Assembly: GCF_029227915.1 (NCBI RefSeq)
Contig: NC_079889.1
Location: 3,908,001-3,968,000, forward strand
Direction of reading: 5' to 3'
Length of the DNA: 60,000 nucleotides
From: Hydractinia symbiolongicarpus
Taxonomy: Eukaryota; Cnidaria; Hydrozoa; Anthoathecata; Hydractiniidae
In this document: piece by piece, positions 48,126 to 60,000 of the stretch
Layout of the letters: each line of letters starts with the position of its first letter
Numbering within the stretch: position 1 is the stretch's first letter
Notes under the pieces: model-generated
Databases searched by the model: none
Told to the model about the DNA's origin: nothing
What the model saw: only the letters and a program-made list of their open reading frames with translations
Position numbers and translations under genes: made by a program

Positions 48126-51100
48126 CTACGAAAAAAAAATGCAAGATTTGAAAATGAACTTCTCAAGATAACTGGCCAAAATAGCCATAATCGTAGTTTT
48201 ACAGAGGGAGTTTTATGTGCTGTCATCTGCTAGCTTTCGCGGTAACTTGAAACACACCAACAGTGAACACCCGACAACTTCGTACGTACCATTTCAGACT
48301 GTGGCAAAAATGAGATATGTACAAATAAAGAAGCGGGAGCAATGTTCTCTCCCATGTTTGATAGCAAGTATACAGTGCGATAACCTAAGGAAAACAAAAC
48401 AAAATCATGTACACATCATGTACAAATCATGTACCAAAGTGGGACGCTGCATATACACTGCAACATCGGTTGGCTATCTTAAAAATTACTGAAAAACAAG
48501 TTAGCATCCAAACCCTACAGTTGCACACACACTGGGGAATCGCCACGAACATCACTAGTCTGATGACCTACCTTGTCGTATACAGTCCACAGGTATCGTG
48601 AACTGTCCTATAAAGCAATCTCCAATGTGGTCATCGTCCAAAACCACAAATCGTAAGAGAGCTATTTCAGGTAAAATTATTCGAAATTCGAATGTTTCGT
48701 CGAACACAGGGTTGTAACCATTGTGCGGGATGGTCCGAGTTCGTTCGTAGTGGCAGTCAGCAGCTATGCCATACAGTTCTACCATCACGTATGGATCTAG
48801 TGCGTCTCCTTTTGACGTCGAGCCACGTGGTTTAGGTAATTGGAAGCCACTTATAACCTAAGTAATAAAAAACAGTAAGTCGAACAGTATAAAACAAATT
48901 AGACGCATTTTTTTTATAAGCAACATTTCTTTGATAAGCCCCAAATTAGTTAAATCTTTTGGAAAGCTCTGCTAAATTCTAAACTTGCTGTTGACTCACT
49001 TGTTCCTTAACGCGCGAACAATCAAACGCCCCCGTCAGAATAAACCAATAAACACCAACGAATCAACATCAAGGGCAAAATCTTAATATTCTGAAAAACG
49101 CCAAGGGCGCTTAATGAACTATTTACAGTATCATTTACAATTTTAAATCTGATGGAAATAAATTGGTTGATGTTAACAAACGAAAAACCGAGAAGAAGAG
49201 TGTAGTCTGATTCAGCTAGGAAGGAAAGAATACGGCGTATATGTAAGTATATTTATATGTATGTATATTTATGTGTATGTATATTTATATGATGTATATT
49301 TATATGTGCAGAAAAACATTACTGCCTCAACTTGTCGGTACACGGAAACCCGTTAAAACTCACATGCTATCTGGCAAATTATCCGATTAATCCGATTATC
49401 AGCACTGACTTACTTTTATTTGTAGCGTGAGAGGACAAATACCAGGAATTTCATTTTTCATCGTTGGACTAAAATACGCCACTTCTAAAAGAAGAAGGAA
49501 ACGATGAATCATTATTAAAACTGCGACAGGAAAAATCCGGATGAACACAAGAAAATCGAAGGCGAGAAAAAGCCATCATAACTCTTAAAAATGCAACGTC
49601 GAAAAAAAACGTCGTCAAGCCTATTGCGACCTGAAGGAAAAAAGTTGTATAAAAAACAACCATTCAACTCTTATATTTTAGCACTTTTGTTTAACAAAGA
49701 AGAAATATATGAATCAGAGATTTCTAACCACCGAACATGGTGGGGATCACAACATTGTGATTTAAACTCCTGAAAAAAAGAAACCTACCTTCCCTCATTA
49801 CCGAAGGCTTTAAGGTGTACCCACATTGACCATTTTTCAAAAATCTCCCTCTGTTTAAATCCATTGCTAAACCCGGATACTGGTAATTTAAAGCCACTAA
49901 AAACAAAATAAAAAAAAATTTAGAGGCAAGCGTTAATAGGTTTAACAAAGGAGCACTGGAAACAAGTATTGCAATTGGCTGATGAAATTCTCACGCTCAA
50001 ACCATAAAGAAAAACCACCACGGCAGTAACGCATCAGTTACACGAAGAGCTTGGGTACAAGGGGGACTTATTCGATTAACAAGGGGGAGTGTGGTAGAGA
50101 ATGCAAATATTTGTGAAGTTAAAATAACATATTAAAGTTCAGACATTTCGTCCAGTTTGTTTATGTTAACGAACAGCCGCAGTACATAAGGATTGTTATA
50201 TCAGATACAAACTGTGCGTTGCATACAGTGGACTTAAAAACCCTAGAATTTTAGCTGACATCAGCATGTTTTATTTTTGTGAATTTCTATACTGGATTGA
50301 TTCAATGATAGCATGTAAAAAAAGAATGCTCTACGGAAAGAACTTGAATTACACATGTTTCCGGTTGTCAGTATTCATAAAATACACAAACAATTTCCAT
50401 TGGCCAATAATTTTGCTGATTTCAAATTGAGCTTCCTGCATCCCTGATATAACTTTGACACTTTTGGACTAAAATACCTGACATTTTACTCTCTTTTTAA
50501 TTATTTCGGGTTGATACAACTAATATAATAACGATTGGATTACCCGAAAAATGTAAATTTTAATACAAGCATATTGACAGAACAGACTGTAAAAAATTAG
50601 AGACAGAAAAGTTCAGATGACCTAAGAAGCAGGCTAGGTATCCGTAGCATTAAATATGTTATCCAGATAAAAAGATTCAGTTGGTAGGGACACTTGGAAA
50701 AAATGAAGGAGGATAATTGGGTAAGAAAGTGTAGAGATTTGATAGTTCCTAGAGGAAGAGCCCAGATGTAGACCGAGAAAGATTTGGCAGGAGGTTATAA
50801 GGACAGACTTGATGCAAAAGATATTGATTTTAGATCTAACACAGTCTAGATTGGAAGAGGGTCATTAATATGCCAAGTCCAACCCATGTTAGCATAGAAA
50901 ATAGACGGTAAGCCGAGAATGATGATGATAACTAAAAGATCATCCCAATACTGCAAATCTCAACACTACCCTACAACAACACGGAATGTGATCTTACATG
51001 AACGACTTACCTAGCTGACATCCGCAGTTCCAAAATTCCACAGGGTTATAATTACTAGAGTCCATGCGTTTCGCTGCAGGGTAAACACGGCTAAGAAACT

Positions 51101-54100
51101 TTTTATTGTAACTAACGAATTCTTCAGGGCATGTCTGACACAACCGTCTGCCGCTTGTTTCACCAATTGAACAGATCTCCCAATATTTCTCTAAAAAATC
51201 GAATTTAGGGGAGGTACAATTAATAGAATACTTCAACAGTGGGTTGTCACTCCAAAAAAACAACAACTTCCTTTACAATTAGGGTTTAAATGTTACTATC
51301 TGAAAATATTCACAAATCAAGCAGTTATTTCCCTCTTTTATTTTCATTTCCGCTTTTTTGCATATTTTATTTCAGTGAAATAGACACGAAAATTATCTCC
51401 CTAGACTGCGCCGAAATATATAAAACAATCCTATTTAAATCCTGCATGTCAAAAAAATGTTCCCTTTGTGAACAACTATTTCGAAAAACCAGAGAAACCA
51501 ACACGAGAAGAACCAAACAATAAACTTACGTCGGTCGAACGATTGTTGAAAACTTTGAAAACGTACGGATTTACATAAATTAACTAATTCCGACAGATCT
51601 GGAGCGAGTTTCATCATCTTACTGCTTGTAACTTGCGCCTGAAATGGAAACATAACAGAAGTTGAAGCTTCTGCCATTTTAATTTGTTCTCATGCTAACT
51701 ACCACATGTGCTTGGGCAGCAAATACTGCTATAGGCTATTGACAAATAATTGCCACTTCTGGTACCGTAATGTTTGACGACAGAGAATTAGCCATAAATC
51801 CTCTGATAGCCAGAAGGTCAAACCACGAGGGACATAGTGACAAAATCTAATCATTAACAATGCCTTGTAAGATGTCGTTAAAAAAAGTTGCCAAAAAACT
51901 GACATGGTTAACAAACAGAACATAATAATTCGTTTTGAGTCTAAAGTTATAGTTGAAATATATTAAAAAAGAGCGCGTTATAACTAGAGGACATTATAAT
52001 CACGAATATTTATCCAGGATAACCTCTTCAGTTCATAATAGTACTGTTATCATCCTGCAAAGGAGTCCTAGCTCACTTAACGCTCCCACTTGAGCTATGA
52101 AAGGCGTGCAACCAGAGCAATCGCCTGAGATATCAATCCTATTTTCATACTGAACTTTAAGCAGAGAGAATGAATTTATATTTTTATAGTCTCTGCATTG
52201 ATTCGGTCACCGTTTAAAATCAAGACTTTCCGCACTGGAAACGAATGCTCTAACAACAAAGCCGGTAAAGGTTTTTTAAGTGGAAGTAAAAATTAAAGTA
52301 ACAAAAAACTTATACTGTAACGCATGTGTTGTCAACAAAACTGTAGCTTCCAATTGTAGGAGATGTGTACTTAAAGGGAACTAGGTAAATGTATAGGACT
52401 TAAATCGAGCGCACTTTCAAAGTATAATACCATGGTGAGAAAACGCCAAAATTAACAGACCTTTGAATGTAAAGGAATTTTAATGGTATAGTTTTGTTCA
52501 ATTATTTTTAGTTAGCCCTATTGCTGTATTTTATAGAATAACAAAAGAATTTCAAATGAAAGATAGAAAAGTATCATGAAACCAAAAGTAGAAACAAACC
52601 TCTGAAGCGGATGCTTTTCTTAAACTCTTTTGTGGTTGCTGTTGTATTAACTGCTTTTGAAATGCAATATTATCAGTACCCTCGTTTCGTTTTTCGTTTT
52701 CGAGATTTTTTATAATAATGGACTGATCTTCTTCCTCTTCCTCACTGACGTCACCAACCTCTGACACAGAACTGGAACTGCTTCGAGGTAACTTTTTATT
52801 CTAAAAAAAAGACAATTGAGATACATTGGAACCCTATTAGGGTGGATGGGAAATTAAAATCTTAAGAGAAAACACTAAAAAAAGGAATAAAATCATTTAA
52901 TATTTTAGGAGATTTTGGAAAAGTTTTGTTGAATGTTACTAGTCAATCCACAAAACTTATGCTGAAATTTTTATCACATAAAACGTAATACTTCATGATT
53001 AAGCAATTTTTTTTCATTGTTTTAGGTTTTTTTAAGGATTTTAAGGTGTGGTCATCCTGCCTATGAAAACAAACAGAGTAAGAAGATCGAAGATAGATCA
53101 AACGTAACACACAGAGCATCTTTACACATAGTGTAACTCATAAAGTCAGCGCTCGACAGTAACAAACAAAAAACAAGTTCTTTGTACACACCTTGACTAT
53201 AATTTTTCCCTTGAGGGATTCAGGAGAAGGGAGATATGAAATACTTTCATTTACTGGTGTTTTATACAAAGAATCTAAAAAATTAAAATAATATTTGGCT
53301 GTTAGAAACAGAAATTAATCAATCTCTTTGATTTCAAGGAAAAGTTGTATTAAAACGTGCAACAAATATCAGGTAAAGAACAGGTAATGAACTAAATTAA
53401 GAAGTGCTTACAGATTCCTATAACAAGGGAGACATACAAAGCAACATACCAAATTTATACAACAAGAAATTAATATACTAAATTAAATCACCTTTAAAAA
53501 TTTGTTTTAAATACATGGCCATCACTTCTTGCTGTTTGATAGAACAATGATTTTCCAAAGATAATATGAGAGGATAGCTATAAATTTAAAATGTCACAGG
53601 AATAGAAAGCTATAGACTTAGTGTGATCTAAATGTAAACCGTATGCATTCAAAGCTATAGTTGCATATCACGATCATAATATACGTAAAAAGAAAAATTT
53701 TTTAGCTTATTAGTATTCAACGTTTTCAATGAAAATATTAAATGCAGCCAGTCGCACTTCATTGCTCCCCAATAAAATCTACACAAAAATTCAACACAAT
53801 GGAGGCGAAGAAGGAAAAAAAACAGAACACAACAACAGAAAACTATGAAGTCACACAAAGCAACCTAAACGAATATAAGACACTTACTCAGAAGAAATAA
53901 AGGCATAATCATTAATAGCTTTTAACACATCAGAAAATAAAATTTTAGTTGTAAGAGTGTGACCATGGTATATTATTGGTTCGTTGTTTGGTCCATCCCA
54001 GCAATCCACTAAAGAAAAGATGTGCAGAAATAAATGGGTGTACAATACAAATAATAATCAAACAATCGTAAGCGTTTAGAAATATCAACAGAAATTCAGC

Positions 54101-57100
54101 AACTGGAAAAATCTACTTTGCTCATCACTACTTACAGCCACCATCTTAGTTCACATTGTAAATATAAATTTACCAAAATTATGTACTAATAAAAAGAAAC
54201 AGCTGAAAAATATTGCCACGTAAAGCTGGTCAATTCAACTATGAATTTAGAATCTTATGAATTTTATGGACAACTTTGAATATATGGGGTGTTCACATTT
54301 AAAACCCCATAGTGTATGAGGTGACTTCCTTTCTGTTTGCTACAAAACTGCAAAGCGCTATTCATGTTAAAAACTTGAAATCCTTTGATCTTTCCAAATT
54401 ACATGTACATAAAAAGTGCAGCTTCAAGTGTAGATTTACAGGTTGGATAAACAAATAACGCAAATAATGACAAGTGAAAAATCTTTTACAAAAAATGGTA
54501 ACTTAACTTGCTAATTCTGCATGTTGGCAATGCAATACTTACATTCAACACATCGACAACCTCTCTGCAAACTTGATACATATCCCTGTACACTTGACCT
54601 TCCCTTAAGCTGGTCATCTAACAAGTATCTAGACAAAATAATGTGCAATTCTAAGGTGCATAGAGCCACAGTCTATACAAGATGTTAAGCAAAAATACAA
54701 CTTAAATCTGCAATACTTTAAGGTTTTTTTTCTAGGAGGTTATTTAGTTCTTCAGGCATATATATTCTTGTGCAAAAAGTTAAACCTAGTGACTTAACCC
54801 AAGGAAACTCGTTAGAAATTCGAACTCTTTATATACGTTGCATGATTTAGCAATATGATACTTTTCCAAACATATGTTTCTAATGTTTTTCTGTATTTAT
54901 TCTTTATCCATGCATGTATATATATTACATAAACAATCTGGTTAGTTCTCTAAAATGTTTTTCGTAAGACATCATTTTTTAATATTGCCTATATCTATAC
55001 AATCTTACAAACAATCAGCAATATCAGAAAGTCTGGGAAAACAAGACAGTTAAAGGAAAAGTACTGGTCAAAAATATTCAGTAAAATTAAAACATAACTT
55101 TCCTTAATCTCAGTCTAATAAACTTTTAAACGACCCTAAGACACAAATAGCGTAATTGACTCAGCTCAATTCTGATTCTGTTGCTTGAAAAAAACTAACA
55201 TGAGATTTACTTGCAACTTACGTGTTATGTGAGGAAGCAATGTAATAATGCGACAATGGCTTTTTCATATCTTCGCAGACCTTCAAATGATCAGGATCAA
55301 ATATATTACAATCCTTTTCAGAGAAATATTTTGTCAATCCTAAAACAAAGATAAATGTGTCTTTTTAATATTATTTATGGAGATTGTACAGTTTTTACTA
55401 TTAAAAGAAAGGGCAAAATTGCTCAGCATTTATTGTGTCAGTGGTTTAGGGGATCATTAATTATTTGGTCCAAAGAACAAGCGTGTTTAGCGAACGTGGT
55501 TACCACAGTTACAAGTTAACCCATGCCATGAAGAAAAAATTGAGTAGACAATGCCAACGAGAACAAAAAACTCACATTGACTAAAAAGTGTTACAAACGT
55601 GGCTATCCTTTATTATATCAAAGGGTGATAGTAATAGATAAACTGCAAAACCACTGTAAGGTCAACAATGAATTAATACCATAATTTCTTTTTATAAGTT
55701 CTTCAAACTAATCAACTGAAACTGGCTATTAACTCTTGGTAACTTAGAGCTTATTATTGTACTTTTGAAAATTGTGATCAAGGTATTCACTCTATCAATC
55801 AGTTTAAAGGTTTCCCAAAATTTATAGAAAGAATCATTTGTAATATTCAAGTGCAAACATGCTTGATCCAAACAACCTTGAAACATCAGAAGGAATGCAA
55901 AAAACATATATTCTAATTTATAACAGCTTAAAACAGATAGAAAATTTTAAACACCTGACATTTTCCCAATTACTAAAACATGCTTCTAATCTAAAGACAG
56001 AGCTTTTGAGACAGGTAGATCTGGCTGGTAGAATCATATATAATAACTTACCGTCAAGCCCTAATATTTGTTTGTTTCTGCCTTCTTCCGATGGCTCACA
56101 TCTATTAATTATATCTAATGAATGCTCTTTACCCGCCCATGTGATCTACAAGAAACAGAAGCTTTGTTACATAACATTTTGTCATTTATCTCGCATGCCT
56201 TGTTGGTGTTTTCTCTATTTTAATTCCCCCTTTTGGTAACCATGTGCATTAAGTGGTAAAACGCTATGAACCTGAAAATTTTAGAACATTTTCTCAAATT
56301 TTTATACAAACAATTTCACTGAAAAAAACAATGATCAGTCAGATAACTTGGTCGCACATTATTTGTCATTGACCGTTGACACCGACTGTAATGGATATGC
56401 GGATTTATAGTTACACCGTTTTGATTTCCAAAAGAAGAATGAAATGCTCCATAGTGGGTTGGATAAAAATTGCTATTTTAAATGCTGCAAATATTTTTTA
56501 AACCACTGCAATTCAACTTGTAAAATTTACGACAATTGTCACTTGCAAAGAAACTCAACGATAACGACGAAGTAAAAAAATAAATAAACTTTTAGAAGGA
56601 TATCTAATTTTTTTAGATTTATACAATGGAACCTAGTCTTAATCCTTTTTTTATTGATATTATTCATTATCATCGTCAGCATTCCCAACTTACGGTCCTT
56701 TTTCCATTCTAGTAATGGTTAGACGGAAGTGCAACCATTTTTAATACTGATTTGAAATATATTTTTTTTAATTGGATACGTTTTTTTTACTCCTTCTTCT
56801 GTTGAAATAATTTCCACCCTACCTGAAATCCATACCTAACATCGGAAATTGGATATACATAGAAGCTTTGTTTTCTTTTGAAGTATTTTGTTTTATTGAC
56901 TTTTAATCTTATTCTAAAAATTCGTTTTAATTGTAAAATGCTATATTTCATCTATTTTTTAAAAAAATTTCTAAAATTTTTACAAAAAGAGTCTGGGTTG
57001 TAGTTAAGACATGTTGATTTTACATAAAGTAACATTATAAAGAAACTCAATGTTTCATATAATTCCAACACTTACACCTTGTTCTGTTTCTAAGAATATC

Positions 57101-59197
57101 AGGAGATCATCAGTGGTCAAATACAAGCCATTGCTTGAATATCTAAAGTTGAAAATTAAAAATCATTATTATACCAGCATCTTTTAAACAATACAAGAAT
57201 CACACCTTTCAGAAAAATGAAGCAATTTGTAAGCAACAGGAAATATGTTGCTTAAAAAATTGACTTCCAGACAATAGATATACTACTGAAGTTCACAATG
57301 TAGTACATAAAGGCTTATTACTTATGCAAAAAAACAATTTTTGGCAAATCTTTACTCCTGAATAAACACCGAAACTAACGACAAAAGCAGTTTCTTCATC
57401 ACTTTTCAATATGAACAAAAACGTCAAATGGATGATACTCAGCAGCAGAGAGACTACAGAAAAGGTACCTTAGCACACTTGTTTGATGGAAAGCGTTTAA
57501 AATATTCTATTGCATTCTCTCGCCTGCCCACACAACAAACTAATCCTAGTCTGGGTCAACAAGGCCTCAAGATGTTACAGTAACACAAGCCAAAATTAGC
57601 AGAACTCAAGAGTTGATTTAACAAATAACCAAAGATTGAAAGAATGAGACTATCGTAAACGTTGACAAGAAAAACTTTAATAAGTTCAAAATGTTTGTAT
57701 CTTATATCGAAATTTTCTATCTATGCAATTACCTGTAGCAAAGAACTTTCAAATTAGCAGTCTTCTCTCAATATATATTCTTACCAGGATTGCAGATTTA
57801 GCACTCTCTCAAATTAACAACCGTTAAACCCTGAACAATTTAATGCCTCCCTTGAATTAAAATAAGAACTGGTACGAACACAACAACAAAACTCGCACTT
57901 ACTTTACTAATAAAAAATACATTTCCTGGCGTGTTGTCAAATCGATAAAAAACTGACAAAAATCATTTTCATCTATGGAATTTAAAATGTCACATTGCGA
58001 TCTGGATACAACTTCCTGTAAAAAAAAACAACAATGACAACATATCAGATATTAAAGATCATTAATATTAATTTTTTTTTATGTGCTTTTTTTGGCATCA
58101 GAATTATACATATCATTTTAAAAAAACAGCATTTCCTTTTTCTTTATTCAAAACAACTAGAAGTGCATTATCCCTGTGAAATTACACCTGCAAAATGTAC
58201 AAGACACACCAAAATGAAAAATTACACTAAGTTAAGTATGATTAAAATTATTTCTCAAATTTGCCTCTTTTTTCTTCATGTCTGTTAACTGATGTTTATT
58301 CTTGGAAATTTACTCAGAAATATTCATAGTGCAATTTGCTCTAGTAGATTATATTAACGGGATAAATGCGGACTAAAAATACAATACTTACTAGAAATTT
58401 AGACTTCACAATGTGTTGTGGTGCATTTATTCGCAGTTTCTTTAATAAAAACAAGATACTTTTTTCGTTCAGAGCTCCGATTCTTTCTTTATCAATCAGT
58501 CGAAATTGTTGTTTTAACCACCTTTTCAAGGTGTTAAGGACATACAAATTTATCATGTATCAAAAGAACATCATTATCACAGTTCACATAACCATCTTTA
58601 GAGAACTATTCAATCAAATTAACATATAAAAAGAACAAAGACCAAATACAGATTAATTTTTAATAATAACCCCAATGTCAGATGTAATTAGTTAGAGTAT
58701 TAGCATAAAAGAATTATTACGATTTCAAAAAAAACAATTTTTTATGAGGAGCAGGGAAAAAAATGATCCTTTAACATGCAAAGGGAAAAGAGAAACTGTA
58801 GACTCAATCGACTCATCAGTCAGTACATACAGACTTTTAACAGGTTCTTTAGTATGTACAAGGTATTCTCTGAGTAAAGTATGATAATATAAAATTTTCA
58901 ACTGGCTATAAATTTCATGCACCAAGAATTGTGTTTCTAATCTACAATAAAAATAAAGAGTGTTTCCTGGGTGGGTCTCACTGGCCTGATTAAAATTACA
59001 GAGTTAGCCATTCCACTGTGTATCTTTTTACTATACAACTATGGGGCTGTAGAATGAGTGTAAAACTAATGAGGCTAAGAAGAGTGACCATTATAATTTC
59101 AAAGACATAATGTTTTTACTATTTTTCTGCAAGTTTTAATACATATAGAAAAGATACTTTTCCCTCATGTCTGATTCATCATCCATCGAAATTGATT
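42845..59197 (-). CDS. Phospholipase C-like protein (PLCL/PRIP family), 26 exons, 5' end outside window
   Basis: Exons on the minus strand: 59158-59197, 58392-58521, 57903-58015, 57076-57142, 56052-56145, 55222-55339, 54543-54628, 53888-54008, 53492-53577, 53192-53274, 52600-52800, 51530-51638, 51011-51190, 49789-49896, 49414-49484, 48572-48857, 48290-48384, 48075-48125, 46811-46861, 46455-46526, 45530-45649, 45120-45188, 44243-44332, 43560-43616, 43102-43197, 42845-42907. All are GT-AG with matching phases, giving about 884 visible residues ending at TAG 42845-42847. Order: EF-hands, X box, acidic linker, Y box, C2, then about 220 residues of helical C-terminus found in PLCL1/PLCL2 but not in PLC-delta. 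Vertebrate PLCL proteins bind inositol phosphates and phosphatases but lack lipase activity; this one keeps the catalytic residues (see X box). The PH domain and N-terminus, about 200 residues in the family, must lie beyond 60000. Acts at membranes in phosphoinositide signalling by family knowledge. Confidence 0.95.
43262..43445. repeat. Degenerate tandem repeat in a PLCL intron
   Basis: A 39-bp unit containing cgaaacatgtcaaaaatatc and gatacatgtc occurs twice (from 43327 and 43366), inside a longer tract built from acatgtc and atatcga pieces. It lies in the intron between exons 43560-43616 and 43102-43197. The ORFs read through it are artefacts of the repeat. Confidence 0.85.
46862..48074. 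other. PLCL intron with gcgctt repeats
   Basis: Contains a fragment at about 47870-48045 with several gggcgcttattgg or ggggcgctta motifs. A related ggcgcttaatgaactattta occurs near 49106-49130 in another intron. Also a tgacgtcagcatttttggtg and gatgacgtcatcaaatttgg pair near 47140-47180 that echoes the Helitron-like family. No extra exon was needed by phase. Confidence 0.5.
48290..48857 (-). CDS. PLCL gene: C2 domain exons
   Basis: 48572-48857 and 48290-48384. The segment runs from [12 protein letters not shown] through [20 protein letters not shown] and [12 protein letters not shown] to [11 protein letters not shown] and SLFVHISF. The aspartates expected to bind calcium in PLC-delta C2 (DPYV, FDE, DDD) are present, so calcium-dependent membrane binding is plausible. 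The plus-strand ORFs at 48217-48601 are only reverse readings of this region. Confidence 0.95.
49235..49306. repeat. TATATTTATATG microsatellite
   Basis: Tandem, imperfect gtatatttatatgtat units of about 16-18 bp in the PLCL intron between the last Y-box exon and the C2 exon. Confidence 0.8.
49414..51638 (-). CDS. PLCL gene: Y-box exons
   Basis: Four exons: 51530-51638, 51011-51190, 49789-49896 and 49414-49484. Motifs: [11 protein letters not shown] (substrate-contact serine), FLSRVYP (arginine and tyrosine contacts), [36 protein letters not shown] and [12 protein letters not shown]. These are typical PLC barrel residues and all the usual inositol-phosphate contacts are kept. For the last exon two acceptors exist (49469-49470 and 49485-49486). 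Only 49485-49486 preserves phase and yields [15 protein letters not shown]. Confidence 0.93.
52600..52800 (-). CDS. PLCL gene: acidic X-Y linker exon
   Basis: 67 codons starting [16 protein letters not shown], then SEEEEED, a [11 protein letters not shown] helix-like part, and a glutamine-rich [12 protein letters not shown] stretch. In PLCs the linker covers the active site and autoinhibits, and this one has the usual acidic cluster. It joins the X and Y boxes in phase 0 on both sides. Confidence 0.88.
53192..55339 (-). CDS. PLCL gene: X-box catalytic exons with complete active site
   Basis: Five exons: 55222-55339, 54543-54628, 53888-54008, 53492-53577 and 53192-53274. The motifs equivalent to the PLC-delta1 active site are all present: ASSHN (His codon 55227-55229), VELD (Glu 54544-54546, Asp 54004-54006), IIYHGH (His 53965-53967) and LSLENH (Glu 53553-53555). 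Spacings of 30, 2, 13 and 34 residues equal those of PLC-delta1 His311, Glu341, Asp343, His356 and Glu390. The segment ends [14 protein letters not shown] with the phosphate-binding lysine pattern. Vertebrate PLCL proteins have lost the equivalents of at least His356 and Glu341. The visible sequence therefore predicts a catalytically competent X box. Confidence 0.93.
56052..59197 (-). CDS. PLCL gene: EF-hand exons
   Basis: Five exons (59158-59197 to 56052-56145), about residues 1-147 of the visible protein. After [19 protein letters not shown] come helix-loop-helix units ([15 protein letters not shown]), [26 protein letters not shown] and [12 protein letters not shown], the standard PLC EF-hand region. 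Calcium ligands are partly replaced, as is usual in PLCs. Exon 58392-58521 has a weak pyrimidine tract, but its start is fixed by the AAG codon split with the preceding exon. Confidence 0.88.
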
Positions 59198-60000
59198 CTA
59201 TAATATAAATACAAAAGACATAAAAACAATAAGTTAAAGTAAATAAGAGGGCACTCTGAGGACTTTAAAAAAATGGCTGTTTTTAGACAGGTGGTTGTCT
59301 TATTATCTCTGGCCTACGGCCAGCTTCGGGGACAGGCATGTATAAGATGACCAATAGCAAATGGCCGTAAATACTTCAGGGGGACCCAAATGTGGTCGTG
59401 CAAGACAGGTGGCCATCTTATACAGGTGGTAGTTTATAGCAGGTTTGACAGTAAAACTAACAATAACCTCGCAAAAGCATGATTTTAAGTAAAGTTCAAG
59501 TACAAACTCAGTTTAAGTATTACACAATTTGCTGTGGTATTGTCAGCTTAGTTTAAAATGAAATAATCTTTTTTTTTACAAAACGTTTATAAATGGCTGG
59601 TGGAAAAAATTTCTAAAGATCTAACACAAGATCTTTATCCTAATAGCTTCTGGTTTATATATACTCCAGAGAACAAATGCATGTTTTGTTTAGAACAAAT
59701 TTATTAGTCACATTGTTGATGATAGATTAAAAGGGGACAATATTATTACTAACAATATTATTAATACTGTTCAGAAAATTTGATAAAGCCATGTGCACAA
59801 TGAATTGCTACTAATAGCACACTTTCATCCATTAACACATGCAAACAGTTACATATTGCAAACATAGTTCCAGGCATAGTTCCAGGCTTAGGGCTAAGTC
59901 TTTTTGGCTGTGAAGAGACATATTATTGTTATCGTTACCAATTATTGTCAGACTTTCCCTGTCAAAATTTTATAATGACATAGAATTTATTATTTTCACT
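59198..60000. other. PLCL intron at right edge
   Basis: No exon for the PH domain was found here. A repeat fragment with gacaggtggttgtcttatta (59287) and gacaggtggccatcttatac (59405) lies around 59285-59455 and looks like part of a dispersed element. A short duplication agttccaggcatagttccag lies near 59867-59889. Confidence 0.5.

Noticed and set aside
48217-48601. Plus-strand ORFs of 91 and 64 codons
   Set aside because: They overlap the reverse strand of PLCL C2-region exons 48290-48384 and 48572-48857.

Overview
This is nuclear DNA of an AT-rich animal genome. The visible genes are split by many short, spliceosomal GT-AG introns. They encode metazoan proteins (a class A GPCR and a PLCL/PRIP-type phospholipase C relative), and the space between is filled with Helitron-like, Tigger/pogo-like, tRNA-derived and foldback elements. 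I infer an early-branching invertebrate, most likely a cnidarian, from gene style, repeat types and the stand-alone P2X7 C-terminal domain. The species is not determined. Most small ORFs are chance readings of AT-rich DNA. The gene models below were built by hand from splice sites and matching reading phase.

Layout. 1-15.3 kb: a minus-strand EF-hand-like gene of at least 11 coding exons (start 15289, running off or ending left of 1503). A 25-bp minisatellite lies beyond its last visible exon, and its introns hold a Helitron-like element (2158-3676), a TA-flanked inverted-repeat element (7982-8500) and two small nested genes. The nested genes are convergent: a three-exon plus-strand gene for a free-standing P2X7 C-terminal ('ballast') domain (11553-12323) and a two-exon minus-strand gene for a 116-residue basic protein (12396-12903). 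15.3-21.5 kb: AT-rich, mostly unexplained, with a 696-bp TIR element, a Tigger end and a 110-bp Helitron-like element. 21.7-23.25 kb: a one-exon minus-strand rhodopsin-family GPCR with altered DRY and CWxP motifs. 23.3-42 kb: gene-poor and repeat-rich, with a palindromic CCTCG...CGAGG family, a tRNA-derived SINE, a decayed Tigger transposon (32464-33938), and a head-to-tail array of five Helitron-like copies (35523-39016). 42.8-60 kb: 26 coding exons of one minus-strand gene for a phospholipase C-like protein (PLCL/PRIP). It covers EF-hands, X box, acidic linker, Y box, C2 domain and the PLCL-specific C-terminal helical region. The N-terminus and PH domain lie beyond the right edge.

Most interesting points. 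The PLCL gene has the C-terminal tail of the vertebrate family that is known to be catalytically dead, yet it keeps every X-box catalytic residue at the spacing of active PLC-delta. The P2X7-ballast gene and its convergent partner sit as a pair inside another gene's intron and may be a cargo module. The Helitron-like array has CTAG ends directly abutting TC starts, as expected of rolling-circle concatemers.
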